Assembly (NCBI RefSeq): GCF_017583045.1
Contig: NZ_JAGFBF010000001.1
Location: forward strand, 496,001-560,000
Direction of reading: 5' to 3'
Length of the DNA: 64,000 nt
Source of the DNA: Leucobacter tardus
GTDB taxonomy: Bacteria; Actinomycetota; Actinomycetes; Actinomycetales; Microbacteriaceae
The position numbers and the translations under genes are program-made. The notes under the pieces are model-generated. The model saw only the letters and a program-made list of their open reading frames with translations. It was not told the origin of the DNA and made no database searches. Position 1 is the stretch's first letter. Every line of letters begins with the position of its first letter. Shown piece after piece: positions 9,333 to 18,371 of the stretch.

Positions 9333-10762
9333 CGCAGCGGCGCTTCCTCGGTGAGCTGAGCGGCGAGCTGCAGGAGCATCGTCTCGCTGCCCATGCGGCC
9401 GATCAACTGAACGCCGAACGGGAGGCCCGCGGGGGTCTCGAGCAGCGGCACCGCGACCGCCGGGAGGCCCGAGACGTTGACGATCGAGGTGCACGGCGCC
9501 CACTCGCACTGCAGCCGGTAGTCCGCTTCGGGTGACCGCGCGAGGAACGCGCCGATCGGTGGAGGGTCCATCGCGAGGCCAGGTGTGAGCACGACATCGA
9601 ACGCGCCCCACTGCGCGCGGACGTCGGCGGCGAAGCGCGTGATCCGTGCCCCCGCTTCGCGGTGCTGCGCGACCGAGCGGGCGAGGGCGCGTTCCCGGAA
9701 GCTGCGGGTGAGCGGCATGAGCAGCTCTTCCGCGGCGGTGTCGCGCACCTCGAGGAGCGACAGGCTCGCGGTCCAGACGTCGGTGAACAGCTCGGGGTAG
9801 TCGGGGTCGTAGCGGAACTCGGCGGCGTCGACCCGGTGCCGCGCCTCGAGCCGCCGGCGTGCCTCGTCGAGCGCCGCGAGCGCCGGCGCCGAGAACGGCG
9901 TGGGGGAGGCGCTCTCGAACGGCGTCGCCGTGCTGACGCCGATGGCGAGGTGTTCGAGCTGTTCCGATGTCTCGACGGCGGTGAGCGTCGACTCGGTCGG
10001 GTCCGCCCGCATGGCGTCGAAGAGGAGCGCCGCGTCGCGCGCGGATCGGGCGAGCGGGCCGGAGACCCCGAGCTTCGGCGCTCCGAACGTGTCGCTTCGG
10101 CCACGCAGTACATCGGTCGGGATCGCTCCGAGTCCCGGCTTCAGGCCGATCAGACCGCAGGCGAGCGCGGGGATCCGGATCGAGCCGCCGCCGTCGCTGG
10201 CAGGGGCGGCGGTGAGGATGCCTGCTGCGACCGCGGCGGCGCTGCCGCCGGATGAGCCTCCCGCGGTCACACGCGGATCGTGCGGGTTCCGTGTCGGAGC
10301 CGCGATGCGATTCTCGGAGTAGCCGGTGAGTCCGAACTCGGGCACCTGCGTCTTGCCGATGGACACCGCCCCCGAGCGGTGCAGCTGCGCGACCCCCGGA
10401 TCATCCGCGGTGGCAGTGGCGTGGGGGAACGCGGCGCTGCCGCGCGTCGTGGGGGCGCCCGCGACGTCGACGAGGTCCTTGTGCGCGAGGGGAACGCCGT
10501 GGAGCGGAGGGAGCGCGCGGTGCGCCCCGTGCGCGTGCGCCACGTCGAACGCGGCGCCGCGCCAGCGCGCATCCGCCCGGTCGGCTGCCGCGAGCGCGCG
10601 GTCCGCCGTCAGTGTCACGAAGGCGCCGAGGTCGGCCCGCTGCGCGGCACGCTCGAGCGCGGCCTCGGTCGCCGCGCGGGCGGACACATCACCGCTGCCG
10701 ATCGCGTCGCGCAGTGCGCGCAACGGATCGCGCGCGCGGTCGAGGTCTGCGAAGTCGCCCAT
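9296..10762 (-). CDS. Amidase signature-family hydrolase
   Basis: 488-residue amidase signature enzyme. The Ser-cisSer-Lys triad is visible: Lys95 in AHKDLVDV, the cis-Ser in GGSSGGS (168-174) and the nucleophile in SDGGGSIR (about Ser194). It hydrolyses an amide bond; the substrate is not evident (aryl or aliphatic amides are typical). It is not next to gatB or gatC, so it is unlikely to be GatA of the tRNA amidotransferase. It is convergent with and overlaps the mshA-like gene, and divergent from the zinc operon. Confidence 0.9.
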   Translation of the reverse strand: MGDFADLDRARDPLRALRDAIGSGDVSARAATEAALERAAQRADLGAFVTLTADRALAAADRADARWRGAAFDVAHAHGAHRALPPLHGVPLAHKDLVDVAGAPTTRGSAAFPHATATADDPGVAQLHRSGAVSIGKTQVPEFGLTGYSENRIAAPTRNPHDPRVTAGGSSGGSAAAVAAGILTAAPASDGGGSIRIPALACGLIGLKPGLGAIPTDVLRGRSDTFGAPKLGVSGPLARSARDAALLFDAMRADPTESTLTAVETSEQLEHLAIGVSTATPFESASPTPFSAPALAALDEARRRLEARHRVDAAEFRYDPDYPELFTDVWTASLSLLEVRDTAAEELLMPLTRSFRERALARSVAQHREAGARITRFAADVRAQWGAFDVVLTPGLAMDPPPIGAFLARSPEADYRLQCEWAPCTSIVNVSGLPAVAVPLLETPAGLPFGVQLIGRMGSETMLLQLAAQLTEEAPLRYRPAASARRSR

Positions 10763-10828
10763 CCGATCAGCTTAATCCGCGCAGCGGGCTCGCGCGCGGC
10801 GGTGCCGGCCCGCTCGCCGACGTACTCT

Positions 10829-10843
10829 TGCGAACGATTCTCA
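10829..10843. promoter_or_regulatory. Zur-box-like site before the zinc uptake operon
   Basis: TGCGAACGATTCTCA matches the actinobacterial Zur consensus TGAAAATGATTTTCA at 11 of 15 positions. It lies about 40 bp upstream of the zinc-binding protein gene in an operon that ends with a zur-like gene, so zinc-dependent repression is likely. Confidence 0.65.
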
Positions 10844-10883
10844 TGCGCATTAGAGTGGGGAAGTTCCTCGACGAAAGAGCTTC

Positions 10884-12053
10884 ATGTCGCACTTCTCCGA
10901 CGCGCTGCGCAGCGCGCACTCCTCGCTCACCTCCCCGTCGTCCGCGCACCCCGGGCGCGGACGCCTCGTGACCGGATCCGCCGTCGCGCTCGCCGCAGCG
11001 CTCGGCCTGGCCGGGTGCGCGTCGTCCGGCGCGGGCGAGGCGGACGGAGACCAGCTGCAGGTCGTCGCGACCACGACGCAGCTCACCGACTTCGCGCAGG
11101 AGATCGGCGGCGATGACATCGCACTCACCGGGCTCCTTCCCGCCGGCGGATCCGCGCACCACTACGACCCGTCCCCCGACGACCTGCTCGCGCTCGGGCA
11201 GGCCGACGTGCTCATCGTGAACGGTGCGGGTCTCGAAACCTTCATCGACGATGCGATCGAGGCTTCAGGGTTCGACGGCACGCTCGTCGACGCCAGCCAG
11301 GGCGTCGACCTCGCCGAGGCCGAAGCGATCACCTCGGAAGCCGAGCACGCCGCGGAGCACGATCACGCCGACGACGGGCATGACCACGAGCACGCCGACG
11401 AGGGCGACGCGAGTCACGACGACGCGCACGATCACGAGCACGCCGAATCCGGCGACGAGGAGCACGACCACGATCACGGTCCGGTGAACCCGCACCTCTG
11501 GACCTCGCCGCAGTACGCCAAGGGCATGGCCACCGAGGTCATGGACGGGTTGGTCGCCGCGGATCCCGATCGCGCCGACGACTTCACGTCGCGGGGTGAG
11601 GCCTACACCGCGAAGCTCGACGCGCTCGACGAGTGGGTGTCGACCGAGATGGCGAAGGTTCCCGAGGCGGATCGCATCATGGTGAGCGGGCACGACTCGC
11701 TGCGTTATTACCTGCACGACTACGACATCGCATTCGCGGGTTCGATCCTGCCGTCGTTCGAGGACAACGCCGAGCCGAGCGCGTCCGAGATCGATGCCCT
11801 GGTCCACGAGATCGAAGAACAGGGTGTGAAAGCGGTGTTCGTCGAGTCGTCGATGAACCCGAAGCTCGCCGAGACCATCGCTCAGGAGGCGGGCGTCGAG
11901 GTCGTCGACAGCGACTCCCTCTACGCCGATTCTCTGGGCGCCGAAGACACGGATGCCGCGACCTATGTCGGCGCGACGGTGCACAACACGCAGCTGATGC
12001 TCGAAGCGTGGGGCGTCACCCCTGACGCGGTGCCGGCGGACCTCGAGTCGTAG
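10884..12053 (+). CDS. znuA: Zinc ABC transporter substrate-binding lipoprotein
   Basis: 389-residue cluster A-I metal-binding protein. It has a lipobox LAGC (Cys45), a long His/Asp/Glu-rich loop (about residues 150-200) typical of zinc rather than manganese binders, and conserved metal ligands in GSAHHYDPSP, NPHLWTSP and SGHDSLRYY. It captures Zn(II) outside the cell for the ZnuBC transporter. The 29 residues before the hydrophobic core are long for a signal peptide; an in-frame GTG at 10968 is an alternative start. First gene of a five-gene operon behind a Zur-like box. Confidence 0.92.
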   Translation: MSHFSDALRSAHSSLTSPSSAHPGRGRLVTGSAVALAAALGLAGCASSGAGEADGDQLQVVATTTQLTDFAQEIGGDDIALTGLLPAGGSAHHYDPSPDDLLALGQADVLIVNGAGLETFIDDAIEASGFDGTLVDASQGVDLAEAEAITSEAEHAAEHDHADDGHDHEHADEGDASHDDAHDHEHAESGDEEHDHDHGPVNPHLWTSPQYAKGMATEVMDGLVAADPDRADDFTSRGEAYTAKLDALDEWVSTEMAKVPEADRIMVSGHDSLRYYLHDYDIAFAGSILPSFEDNAEPSASEIDALVHEIEEQGVKAVFVESSMNPKLAETIAQEAGVEVVDSDSLYADSLGAEDTDAATYVGATVHNTQLMLEAWGVTPDAVPADLES

Positions 12054-12054
12054 A

Positions 12055-12855
12055 ATGGCGGCTATGCCAGCCGCCGCTCCAGCCCTCGCGCTCCGCGACG
12101 CCGCATTCGGCTACCAGGGGGTCACGCGGGTCGAGCACCTCTCGGGCGACCTGCCCGCCGGCAGCGCGGTCGCGCTGATCGGCCCGAACGGGTCGGGCAA
12201 GTCGACGCTGCTGCGCGGGATCCTCGGCCTCGCCGAACTCACGAGCGGTGAGATCGAGGTGCTCGGTCAGTCCCCGCGGCACGCGAGGCGCCTCGTGGGA
12301 TCGCTGCCCCAGGCGGACAGCCGGGACACCACGCTGCCGGTCACGCTGCGCCACGTCGTCACCATGGGCCTGTACCGATCGCTCGGTCCGGTACGACCCG
12401 TCGGTGCATCGGGTCGTCGTGCGGTGAGCGAGGCGCTCGCCCGTGTGGGGCTCGCGGACTTCGCGGGGCGACGATTCGGCGAACTGTCCGGCGGACAGCA
12501 GCAGCGCGGCATTCTCGCGCGGGCGCTGGTCGCCGACCCGCAACTGCTGCTGCTGGACGAGCCGTTCAACGGCCTCGACCGCGAGAACCGCGAGGTGCTG
12601 CTGTCGCTGGTGCAGGAGCTGCGCGCCGAGGGACGCACGATCATCGTCTCCACGCACGACCTCGAGATCGCGAAGCGGGCGTGCACGCACGTCCTGCTGC
12701 TCGCCAGCGGGCACACGCCGACGCAACCCGGCCACCCGGCCGCCTTCGGTTCGCTCGACGAGGCGCTCACGCTGGAAGCGGTGGCGCACGCGTTCCAGGA
12801 CACCACCGTCGAACTCGACCACCACACGGTGACGACGTCGCGGGAACTCGAGTAG
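12055..12855 (+). CDS. znuC: Zinc ABC transporter ATP-binding protein
   Basis: 266-residue ABC ATPase with Walker A GPNGSGKST, signature LSGGQQQR, Walker B LLLLDEP and the H-loop STHD. It powers zinc import through the two downstream permeases. The start lies one base after the znuA stop; an in-frame ATG three codons later (12064) is equally plausible. Confidence 0.93.
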   Translation: MAAMPAAAPALALRDAAFGYQGVTRVEHLSGDLPAGSAVALIGPNGSGKSTLLRGILGLAELTSGEIEVLGQSPRHARRLVGSLPQADSRDTTLPVTLRHVVTMGLYRSLGPVRPVGASGRRAVSEALARVGLADFAGRRFGELSGGQQQRGILARALVADPQLLLLDEPFNGLDRENREVLLSLVQELRAEGRTIIVSTHDLEIAKRACTHVLLLASGHTPTQPGHPAAFGSLDEALTLEAVAHAFQDTTVELDHHTVTTSRELE

Positions 12856-12857
12856 GC

Positions 12858-13745
12858 GTGGACGCCTCACTCCTCGAGATCTTCGCTCTGCCGTTCATGA
12901 GCCGCGCGCTCATCACGGTGGCGGTGCTCGCCGTGGCCGCGGGTGTCGTCGGTCTCTGCATCAGCTTTCGCGAGCTGGAGTTCGTCAGCGATGGGCTCGT
13001 GCATGCCGTCTTCCCCGGCCTCGTCGTGGGCTCGGCGCTCGGCGGGACCGCCGGGGTCCTTCCGGGAGCCGTGGTGGCGGCGCTCCTCGCAGCGGTGCTG
13101 TTCACCGTGCTCGAGTGGCGGGGCGGCGTGAGCTCGGACGCCGCGATCGCGGTGGTACTCACCGGAATGTTCAGTCTCGGCGTGGTGCTCGTGTCGCGGC
13201 AGGACGGCTACGTCTCCCAGTTGCAGGATCTGCTGTTCGGGCGGTTGCTGACCGTCACGGCCGCGCAGCTGTGGCAGATCGTCGCGGTCGCCGCGCTGGC
13301 GCTCATCATCATCGCGTGCACGTGGCGGGCGCAGGTCTTCCGGGCGTTCGATCCCGACGGTTTCTCCGCTTCGGGGTACCGCCCCCTTGCCACGGACCTG
13401 TGGCTCGGTGCGGCGGTCGCCCTGCTCGTCGTCGCCGGGGTGCAGGCGCTCGGGGTGCTGATGGTCATCGCGCTGCTCACGGTGCCGATGGCGACCGCGA
13501 GACTCGTCTCGCGACGTTTCGCGCTGCTCGTGCCCATCGCGATCGGCGTGCCGCTTCTCGCGGGGGTCGTGGGTCTGTGGCTCGCGTTCGACTGGTCCGT
13601 CGTGGCCGGCGCCTCGGTGTCGCCGGGCGCCATCATCGTGCTCATGCTGGTCGCGCTCTACGTGGTCGCCGTGCTGGCGAGTCTCGCGCGCTCCCGTGTC
13701 GCCCGTGCGCGCAGCGGGAGTCGCGGAGCGGAGGTGCGCGCGTGA
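12858..13745 (+). CDS. znuB: Zinc ABC transporter permease, copy 1
   Basis: 295-residue ABC-3 family (ZnuB/MntB) membrane protein with about eight hydrophobic segments and the conserved cytoplasmic coupling region around DGFSASGYRP. GTG start at 12858, two bases after the znuC stop; a longer in-frame reading would overlap znuC and lacks family similarity. It is followed by a second ABC-3 permease, so the pore may be a heterodimer. Confidence 0.9.
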   Translation: MDASLLEIFALPFMSRALITVAVLAVAAGVVGLCISFRELEFVSDGLVHAVFPGLVVGSALGGTAGVLPGAVVAALLAAVLFTVLEWRGGVSSDAAIAVVLTGMFSLGVVLVSRQDGYVSQLQDLLFGRLLTVTAAQLWQIVAVAALALIIIACTWRAQVFRAFDPDGFSASGYRPLATDLWLGAAVALLVVAGVQALGVLMVIALLTVPMATARLVSRRFALLVPIAIGVPLLAGVVGLWLAFDWSVVAGASVSPGAIIVLMLVALYVVAVLASLARSRVARARSGSRGAEVRA

Positions 13746-14602
13746 GCTACTTCGCCCTCGCCACGCTCGAGATCGCGCTCCTCGGCCTGCTCTCGGGGAT
13801 CGCCGGCACGCTCATCGTGCTGCGGCGCCGCTCGTTCTTCGCGGTGGCGCTCAGTCATGCGACGTTCCCCGGCGGCGTGATCTTCGCGGTGCTGGGGTGG
13901 AACCTGCTGCTCGGGCAGGCGCTCTTCGCCTGCCTGCTCGTCGCGATCATGACGCTGCTCGCGCGGGTGCCCGGTCAGGGCAGGCAGGTGGCGAGCGGCA
14001 TCGTGCTCGCGTTCGGCTTCGCGCTCGGCACGCTGCTCTCGAGCGTCTATTCGGGTATCGGGGTTCCGGTCGAAGCGCTGCTCGTGGGATCGCCGCTCGG
14101 CGTTTCGACGGGCGACGTCGCGGCGACCGCCGCAACGCTCATCGGGGGCCTGGTGCTGCTCGCGCTGTGGTGGCGTCGAATCCTGCTGCACACCTTCGAT
14201 GCCGTGGGATTCCGTGCGAGCGGGTTTCGCGAGTGGCCGGTGGAACTGGTCGTCACGATCGTGATCGCGGGCGCCGTGGTCGTCGCCATGCCGGCGGTGG
14301 GCGCCATCCTGGGCGTCGCGATCATCATCGGCCCCGCAGCGGCGGCGCGAGCGGTCGCGCCGAGTGTGGGCTGGATCCCGCCGATCGCCGCCGTGCTCGG
14401 CGTCGGCTCGGGCGTGCTCGGCCTCTGGGCGTCGCGCGCGTTCGACATCGCGGCCGGCGGTGCGGTCGGCGTCGCGGTGACGCTGGTGTTCCTCCTGGCG
14501 CTCGCGGTGCGCGCACTTCGCTACGGTGGTACTGTGCTCGCACGACGGCGGGGCGACGGGCCCGCGCCGGGTCGAGCGACGACGGAGGTTCGAGCAGGAT
14601 GA
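13742..14602 (+). CDS. Zinc ABC transporter permease, copy 2
   Basis: 286-residue ABC-3 family permease, distantly similar to the preceding one, with RRRSFFAVALSHATFPGG near the N-terminus and the coupling segment DAVGFRASGFREWP. GTG start overlaps the previous stop (GTGA). Two ABC-3 permeases in tandem behind one binding protein and one ATPase suggest a heterodimeric channel, an arrangement seen in some metal importers. Confidence 0.88.
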   Translation: MSYFALATLEIALLGLLSGIAGTLIVLRRRSFFAVALSHATFPGGVIFAVLGWNLLLGQALFACLLVAIMTLLARVPGQGRQVASGIVLAFGFALGTLLSSVYSGIGVPVEALLVGSPLGVSTGDVAATAATLIGGLVLLALWWRRILLHTFDAVGFRASGFREWPVELVVTIVIAGAVVVAMPAVGAILGVAIIIGPAAAARAVAPSVGWIPPIAAVLGVGSGVLGLWASRAFDIAAGGAVGVAVTLVFLLALAVRALRYGGTVLARRRGDGPAPGRATTEVRAG

Positions 14603-15012
14603 GCGCACCGCAGCGGAACACGTGGCAGCGCGAGGCGGTGCGTGCGGCGCTCGCCGAGGCCCGCGGTTTCGTGAGCGCCCAGCAGCTGCACCAGACTCTG
14701 CGCGACCACGGGTCCACGATCGGACTCGCGACCGTGTACCGGGCGCTCAGCGGGCTCAGCGACTCGGGCGAGGCGGACTCGCTGCAGTCGCCCGAAGGCG
14801 AGAACCTCTTCCGATCCTGCGTGATGGAGGGCCACCACCATCACCTCATCTGCCGGCGGTGCGGTGATACCCGCGAGCTGCAGGCCGAAGTGGTCGAGGA
14901 ATGGACGCAGAAGGTCGCCGCCGAGCAGGGGTTCGCCGAGATCGAGCACGTCGTCGACCTCTTCGGTATCTGCGAGCGCTGCCAGCGTCTGCAGACGGGA
15001 TCCGATTCCTGA
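14599..15012 (+). CDS. zur: Zinc uptake regulator, Fur family
   Basis: 137-residue Fur-family repressor. Its N-terminal winged helix includes TIGLATVYRALSGL; the metal sites are in GHHHHLICRRCG and FGICERC, giving two CxxC pairs for structural zinc. With an ABC zinc importer in the same operon and a Zur-like box at its head, Zur (zinc sensor) is the best assignment, with feedback control of its own operon. ATG at 14599 overlaps the permease stop. Confidence 0.88.
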   Translation: MSAPQRNTWQREAVRAALAEARGFVSAQQLHQTLRDHGSTIGLATVYRALSGLSDSGEADSLQSPEGENLFRSCVMEGHHHHLICRRCGDTRELQAEVVEEWTQKVAAEQGFAEIEHVVDLFGICERCQRLQTGSDS

Positions 15013-15127
15013 CACCCGTCCGGAGAAATGAGACGACCTCGATCTCTCGAGACCGGATGATGACGGGCAGGTAACGACTTCGTCGCGGGCTTTTATACAG
15101 GTGGCTCTCAGTCATAGGATTCTGCCC

Positions 15128-15904
15128 ATGGCAGAGACGACAGTGGTGCGGGTTCCCCGCGACAACCGAGAGCCCCTCGTGGTGATCGACGAGGTGAACA
15201 AGCACTACGGCGACCTGCACGTCTTGAACAACATCAATACGCGTGTCGGGCGCGGTGAAGTGGTCGTGGTTCTCGGCCCTTCCGGCTCGGGCAAGTCGAC
15301 GCTGTGCCGCGCGATCAATCGCCTCGAGACGATCGACTCCGGCACCATCACGATCGACGAGAAGCCGCTGCCCGAAGAGGGCAAGGCGCTGGCGACGCTC
15401 CGTGCCGACGTCGGCATGGTGTTCCAGCAGTTCAACCTGTTCGCCCATAAGTCGATCCTCGAGAACGTGACGCTCGGGCCGATGAAGGTGCGGGGTCTCA
15501 GCAAGAAGGACGCCGAAGAGAAGGCCATGCGCCTGCTCGACCGCGTCGGCATCGCGAACCAGGCGAAGAAGTATCCCTCCCAGCTGTCGGGCGGCCAGCA
15601 GCAGCGCGCAGCGATCGCGCGATCGCTGGCGATGGATCCGAAGCTGATCCTGCTCGACGAGCCCACCTCGGCACTCGACCCCGAGATGATCAACGAGGTG
15701 CTCGAGGTCATGATCGGCCTGGCGAACGAGGGCATGACCATGGTCGCCGTGACGCACGAGATGGGTTTCGCCCGGCGCGCCGCCGATCGCATCCTCTTCA
15801 TGGCGGACGGCCAGATCGTGGAGGAAGCGACGCCCGAGCAGTTCTTCACCGACCCGCAGACGTCGCGCGCCAAAGACTTCCTGTCGAAGATCCTCGGTCA
15901 CTGA
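15128..15904 (+). CDS. gluA: Amino-acid (glutamate-type) ABC transporter ATP-binding protein
   Basis: 258-residue ATPase of the polar amino acid family with Walker A GPSGSGKST, signature LSGGQQQR, Walker B LILLDEP and the Q-loop VFQQFNLF. It energises the GluBCD importer encoded next. ATG at 15128 is chosen because AGGA lies ten bases upstream; an in-frame GTG at 15101 is possible. Glutamate specificity is inferred from synteny with the actinobacterial gluABCD operon. Confidence 0.9.
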   Translation: MAETTVVRVPRDNREPLVVIDEVNKHYGDLHVLNNINTRVGRGEVVVVLGPSGSGKSTLCRAINRLETIDSGTITIDEKPLPEEGKALATLRADVGMVFQQFNLFAHKSILENVTLGPMKVRGLSKKDAEEKAMRLLDRVGIANQAKKYPSQLSGGQQQRAAIARSLAMDPKLILLDEPTSALDPEMINEVLEVMIGLANEGMTMVAVTHEMGFARRAADRILFMADGQIVEEATPEQFFTDPQTSRAKDFLSKILGH

Positions 15905-15960
15905 CCGACTCGAGAACGACCATCCGGCGCTGCCGGGACATCACAGAAAGGCAAGGACCC

Positions 15961-16821
15961 ATGCGAATCCACAAGTACGCAGCAGTGTTCGCTGCGGCCG
16001 GGGCCCTCACGCTCGCGGGCTGCGCAGGCGGGGGAAGCGGCGAGGATCCGGCTCCGGTCGAGGACGCCGAGTTCGAGGCGGGGACGACGATGGCCAGCCT
16101 CAACGAAGCGGGCTCCATCACGATCGGCACGAAGTTCGATCAGCCGCTGTTCGGCCTCATGGGCCCGAGCGGCGAGCCCGAGGGCTTCGACGTCGAGATC
16201 GGCAAGATCATCGCAGCGGATCTCGGCATCGAGGCCGGGAACATCGACTGGGTCGAAACCGTTTCGGCCAACCGCGAGCCCTTCATCGAGAACGGGCAGG
16301 TCGACATCGTCATCGCGACATACACGATCAACGACGAGCGCAAGGAAGTCGTCTCGTTCGCCGGGCCGTACTACGAGGCGGGTCAGGATCTGCTCGTGCT
16401 CGAGGGCAACCCCGACGGCATCGAGGGCATCGAAGACGTGAAGGGCGAGAAGGTCTGCTCGGCCACGGGTTCGACCTCGGCCGACAACCTGCGCGCCGAA
16501 GGCGTCGAGGTGCTCGAGACCGACACGTACTCGAACTGCCTCGAGCCGCTGCGCTCCGGCGAGGTCGTCGCGGTCTCCACCGACAACGTGATCCTCGCGG
16601 GTCTCGCCGACCAGAACGAGGGCGAGTTCGAGGTCATCGAGAACCCGTTCACGTCCGAGCCCTACGGTATCGGCCTGGCGATCGACGACACCGAGTTCCG
16701 CGACTTCATCAACGACACGCTGGAGGCCTCCTACGAGGACGGCCGCTGGGCCGAGGCCTGGGAAGGCACGGCCGGGGCCGTGCTGACCACGCCGGAACCG
16801 CCGGCAGTCGACCGCTACTGA
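15961..16821 (+). CDS. gluB: Glutamate-type ABC transporter substrate-binding lipoprotein
   Basis: 286-residue family-3 solute-binding protein with a lipobox LAGC (Cys21). Conserved ligand-binding stretches include FDQPLFGLMGPSGEPEGFDV, IATYTINDERK and KVCSATGSTS. It binds an acidic or polar amino acid outside the membrane. A GAAAGG ribosome site lies just upstream. A strong stem-loop follows the gene and probably raises its expression above the permeases. Confidence 0.92.
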   Translation: MRIHKYAAVFAAAGALTLAGCAGGGSGEDPAPVEDAEFEAGTTMASLNEAGSITIGTKFDQPLFGLMGPSGEPEGFDVEIGKIIAADLGIEAGNIDWVETVSANREPFIENGQVDIVIATYTINDERKEVVSFAGPYYEAGQDLLVLEGNPDGIEGIEDVKGEKVCSATGSTSADNLRAEGVEVLETDTYSNCLEPLRSGEVVAVSTDNVILAGLADQNEGEFEVIENPFTSEPYGIGLAIDDTEFRDFINDTLEASYEDGRWAEAWEGTAGAVLTTPEPPAVDRY

Positions 16822-16828
16822 TTCAGAC

Positions 16829-16855
16829 GGGCGGCGGGGGTCACCCTCGCCGCCC
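16829..16855 (+). terminator. Stem-loop between gluB and gluC (attenuator or mRNA stabiliser)
   Basis: GGGCGGCG (16829-16836) pairs with CGCCGCCC (16848-16855), and GGGT/ACCC forms an inner stem. There is no U-tract, and the operon continues, so partial termination or 3'-end protection of the gluB message is more likely than a full stop. Confidence 0.55.
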
Positions 16856-16886
16856 GATCCGATCCGATCGAGAGGATCAGCGCACC

Positions 16887-17537
16887 GTGGAAGTGCTGTT
16901 CGACAATATGGGCGCCGTGCTCTCAGGGTTCCTGATGACGCTCCGGCTCCTGATCTTCGGGGGACTGGGGGCGATGGCGATCGGCCTGCTGGTCGCGACG
17001 ATGCGCATCTCGCCCGTGGGCTCGCTGCGCATGTTCGCCACGGCGTACACCGAGCTCGTCCGGAACATCCCGCTCACGCTGCTGCTGTTCTTCATGACAT
17101 TCGTGTTGCCGCTCATCGTGGCTGAGCGGCCGCCGTACGTGATTCTCGCGACGATCGGGCTCGCGATCTACACGTCGCCCTTCGTCGCCGAAGCGCTGCG
17201 CTCCGGCATCAACGGTGTCCCGGTGGGTCAGGCGGAGGCCGCACGATCGATCGGTCTCACCTTCGGGCAGACGCTGACCCTCATCGTGCTGCCGCAGGCG
17301 CTGCGCATGGTGATCCCCCCGCTCATCAACGTCTTCATCGCACTGACGAAGAACACCTCGGTGGCGGGCGGCTTCTTCGTGACCGAGCTGTTCCTCACGG
17401 CGCGGACGCTCACGAACCAGTACGGCAGCGCGGTCATCGCGATCCTGGCGGGAGTCGCGGTCTTCTACCTCGTGATCACGGTGCCGCTCGGCTTGATCGC
17501 CGGGCAGATCGAGAAGAAGGTGCGGGTGCTGCGATGA
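16887..17537 (+). CDS. gluC: Glutamate-type ABC transporter permease 1
   Basis: 216-residue HisM-family amino acid permease with the EAA-type loop ALRSGINGVPVGQAEAARSI and about five membrane segments. GTG start at 16887, and it overlaps gluD by four bases. It forms the channel with GluD. Confidence 0.91.
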   Translation: MEVLFDNMGAVLSGFLMTLRLLIFGGLGAMAIGLLVATMRISPVGSLRMFATAYTELVRNIPLTLLLFFMTFVLPLIVAERPPYVILATIGLAIYTSPFVAEALRSGINGVPVGQAEAARSIGLTFGQTLTLIVLPQALRMVIPPLINVFIALTKNTSVAGGFFVTELFLTARTLTNQYGSAVIAILAGVAVFYLVITVPLGLIAGQIEKKVRVLR

Positions 17538-18364
17538 GTCAGGCCACAGTCCTCTACGACGCCCCCGGCCCGAAGGCCCGCAGGCGTTCGCTGATCATCT
17601 CCGTCGTGGGCACGCTCGCCCTCGTCGGCCTGCTCGCCTGGGTGGTCTGGATCCTCGGCCAGCCCCGTGTCGCCGCCAACGGCAACGAGACGCCCGGAAC
17701 CTGGGACGCGTCCCGCTGGGACGTGCTCGGCGATCCGGTGGTCTGGGAGACCGTCGCGCGCGGGGCCTGGTTCACGATCCGCGCCGCGGCGACCGCCATG
17801 GTGGGCGCGATGATCATCGGCATCCTCTTCGCGTTCGGCAGGCTCGCCGAGTCGAAGGTGATCCGGATCCCGGTCGCGATCGTGCTCGAGTTCTTCCGCG
17901 GCATGCCGGTGCTGCTCATGATGCTCTTCATCCTGCTCGTCGCGGCGAGCGGCGCCTTCTGGGCCGTGGTGGTCGCGCTGGCGGTCTACAACGGCGCGAT
18001 CATCGGTGAAGCGCTGCGCGCCGGCATCGTGTCGCTCGGCAAGGGGCAGCGCGAAGCCGGGCTCTCGATCGGACTCACGCCGGTGCGCACGCGACTGCTC
18101 ATCGAGTTTCCGCAGGCGTTCACCCAGATGCTGCCGGTGATCATCGCGCAGATGGTGGTGCTGCTGAAGGATACGTCGCTCGGCTACATCGTCGCCTACA
18201 ACGAGTTGGCCCGCACCATTCAGAACTTGAGCAACTACTACGGCAACAGCTACATGTTCACGTTCTGGCTGGTGGCCATCACGGTGTACCTGCTGATCAA
18301 CCTCACCGTCTCGTGGATCGGACGCCGCACGCATCGCATCGCGGCGAAGCGCAGCACCCGCTGA
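17534..18364 (+). CDS. gluD: Glutamate-type ABC transporter permease 2
   Basis: 276-residue HisM-family permease with an N-terminal extension containing an extra membrane segment (about 20-42) and the EAA loop ALRAGIVSLGKGQREAGLSI. The start overlaps the gluC stop (ATGA). Together with GluABC it completes a four-component importer. Confidence 0.91.
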   Translation: MSQATVLYDAPGPKARRRSLIISVVGTLALVGLLAWVVWILGQPRVAANGNETPGTWDASRWDVLGDPVVWETVARGAWFTIRAAATAMVGAMIIGILFAFGRLAESKVIRIPVAIVLEFFRGMPVLLMMLFILLVAASGAFWAVVVALAVYNGAIIGEALRAGIVSLGKGQREAGLSIGLTPVRTRLLIEFPQAFTQMLPVIIAQMVVLLKDTSLGYIVAYNELARTIQNLSNYYGNSYMFTFWLVAITVYLLINLTVSWIGRRTHRIAAKRSTR

Positions 18365-18371
18365 GTCGCAT

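Noticed and set aside
11360..11480. Repeated GAC/CAC-rich DNA
   Set aside because: It is the His/Asp-rich zinc loop of the binding protein.
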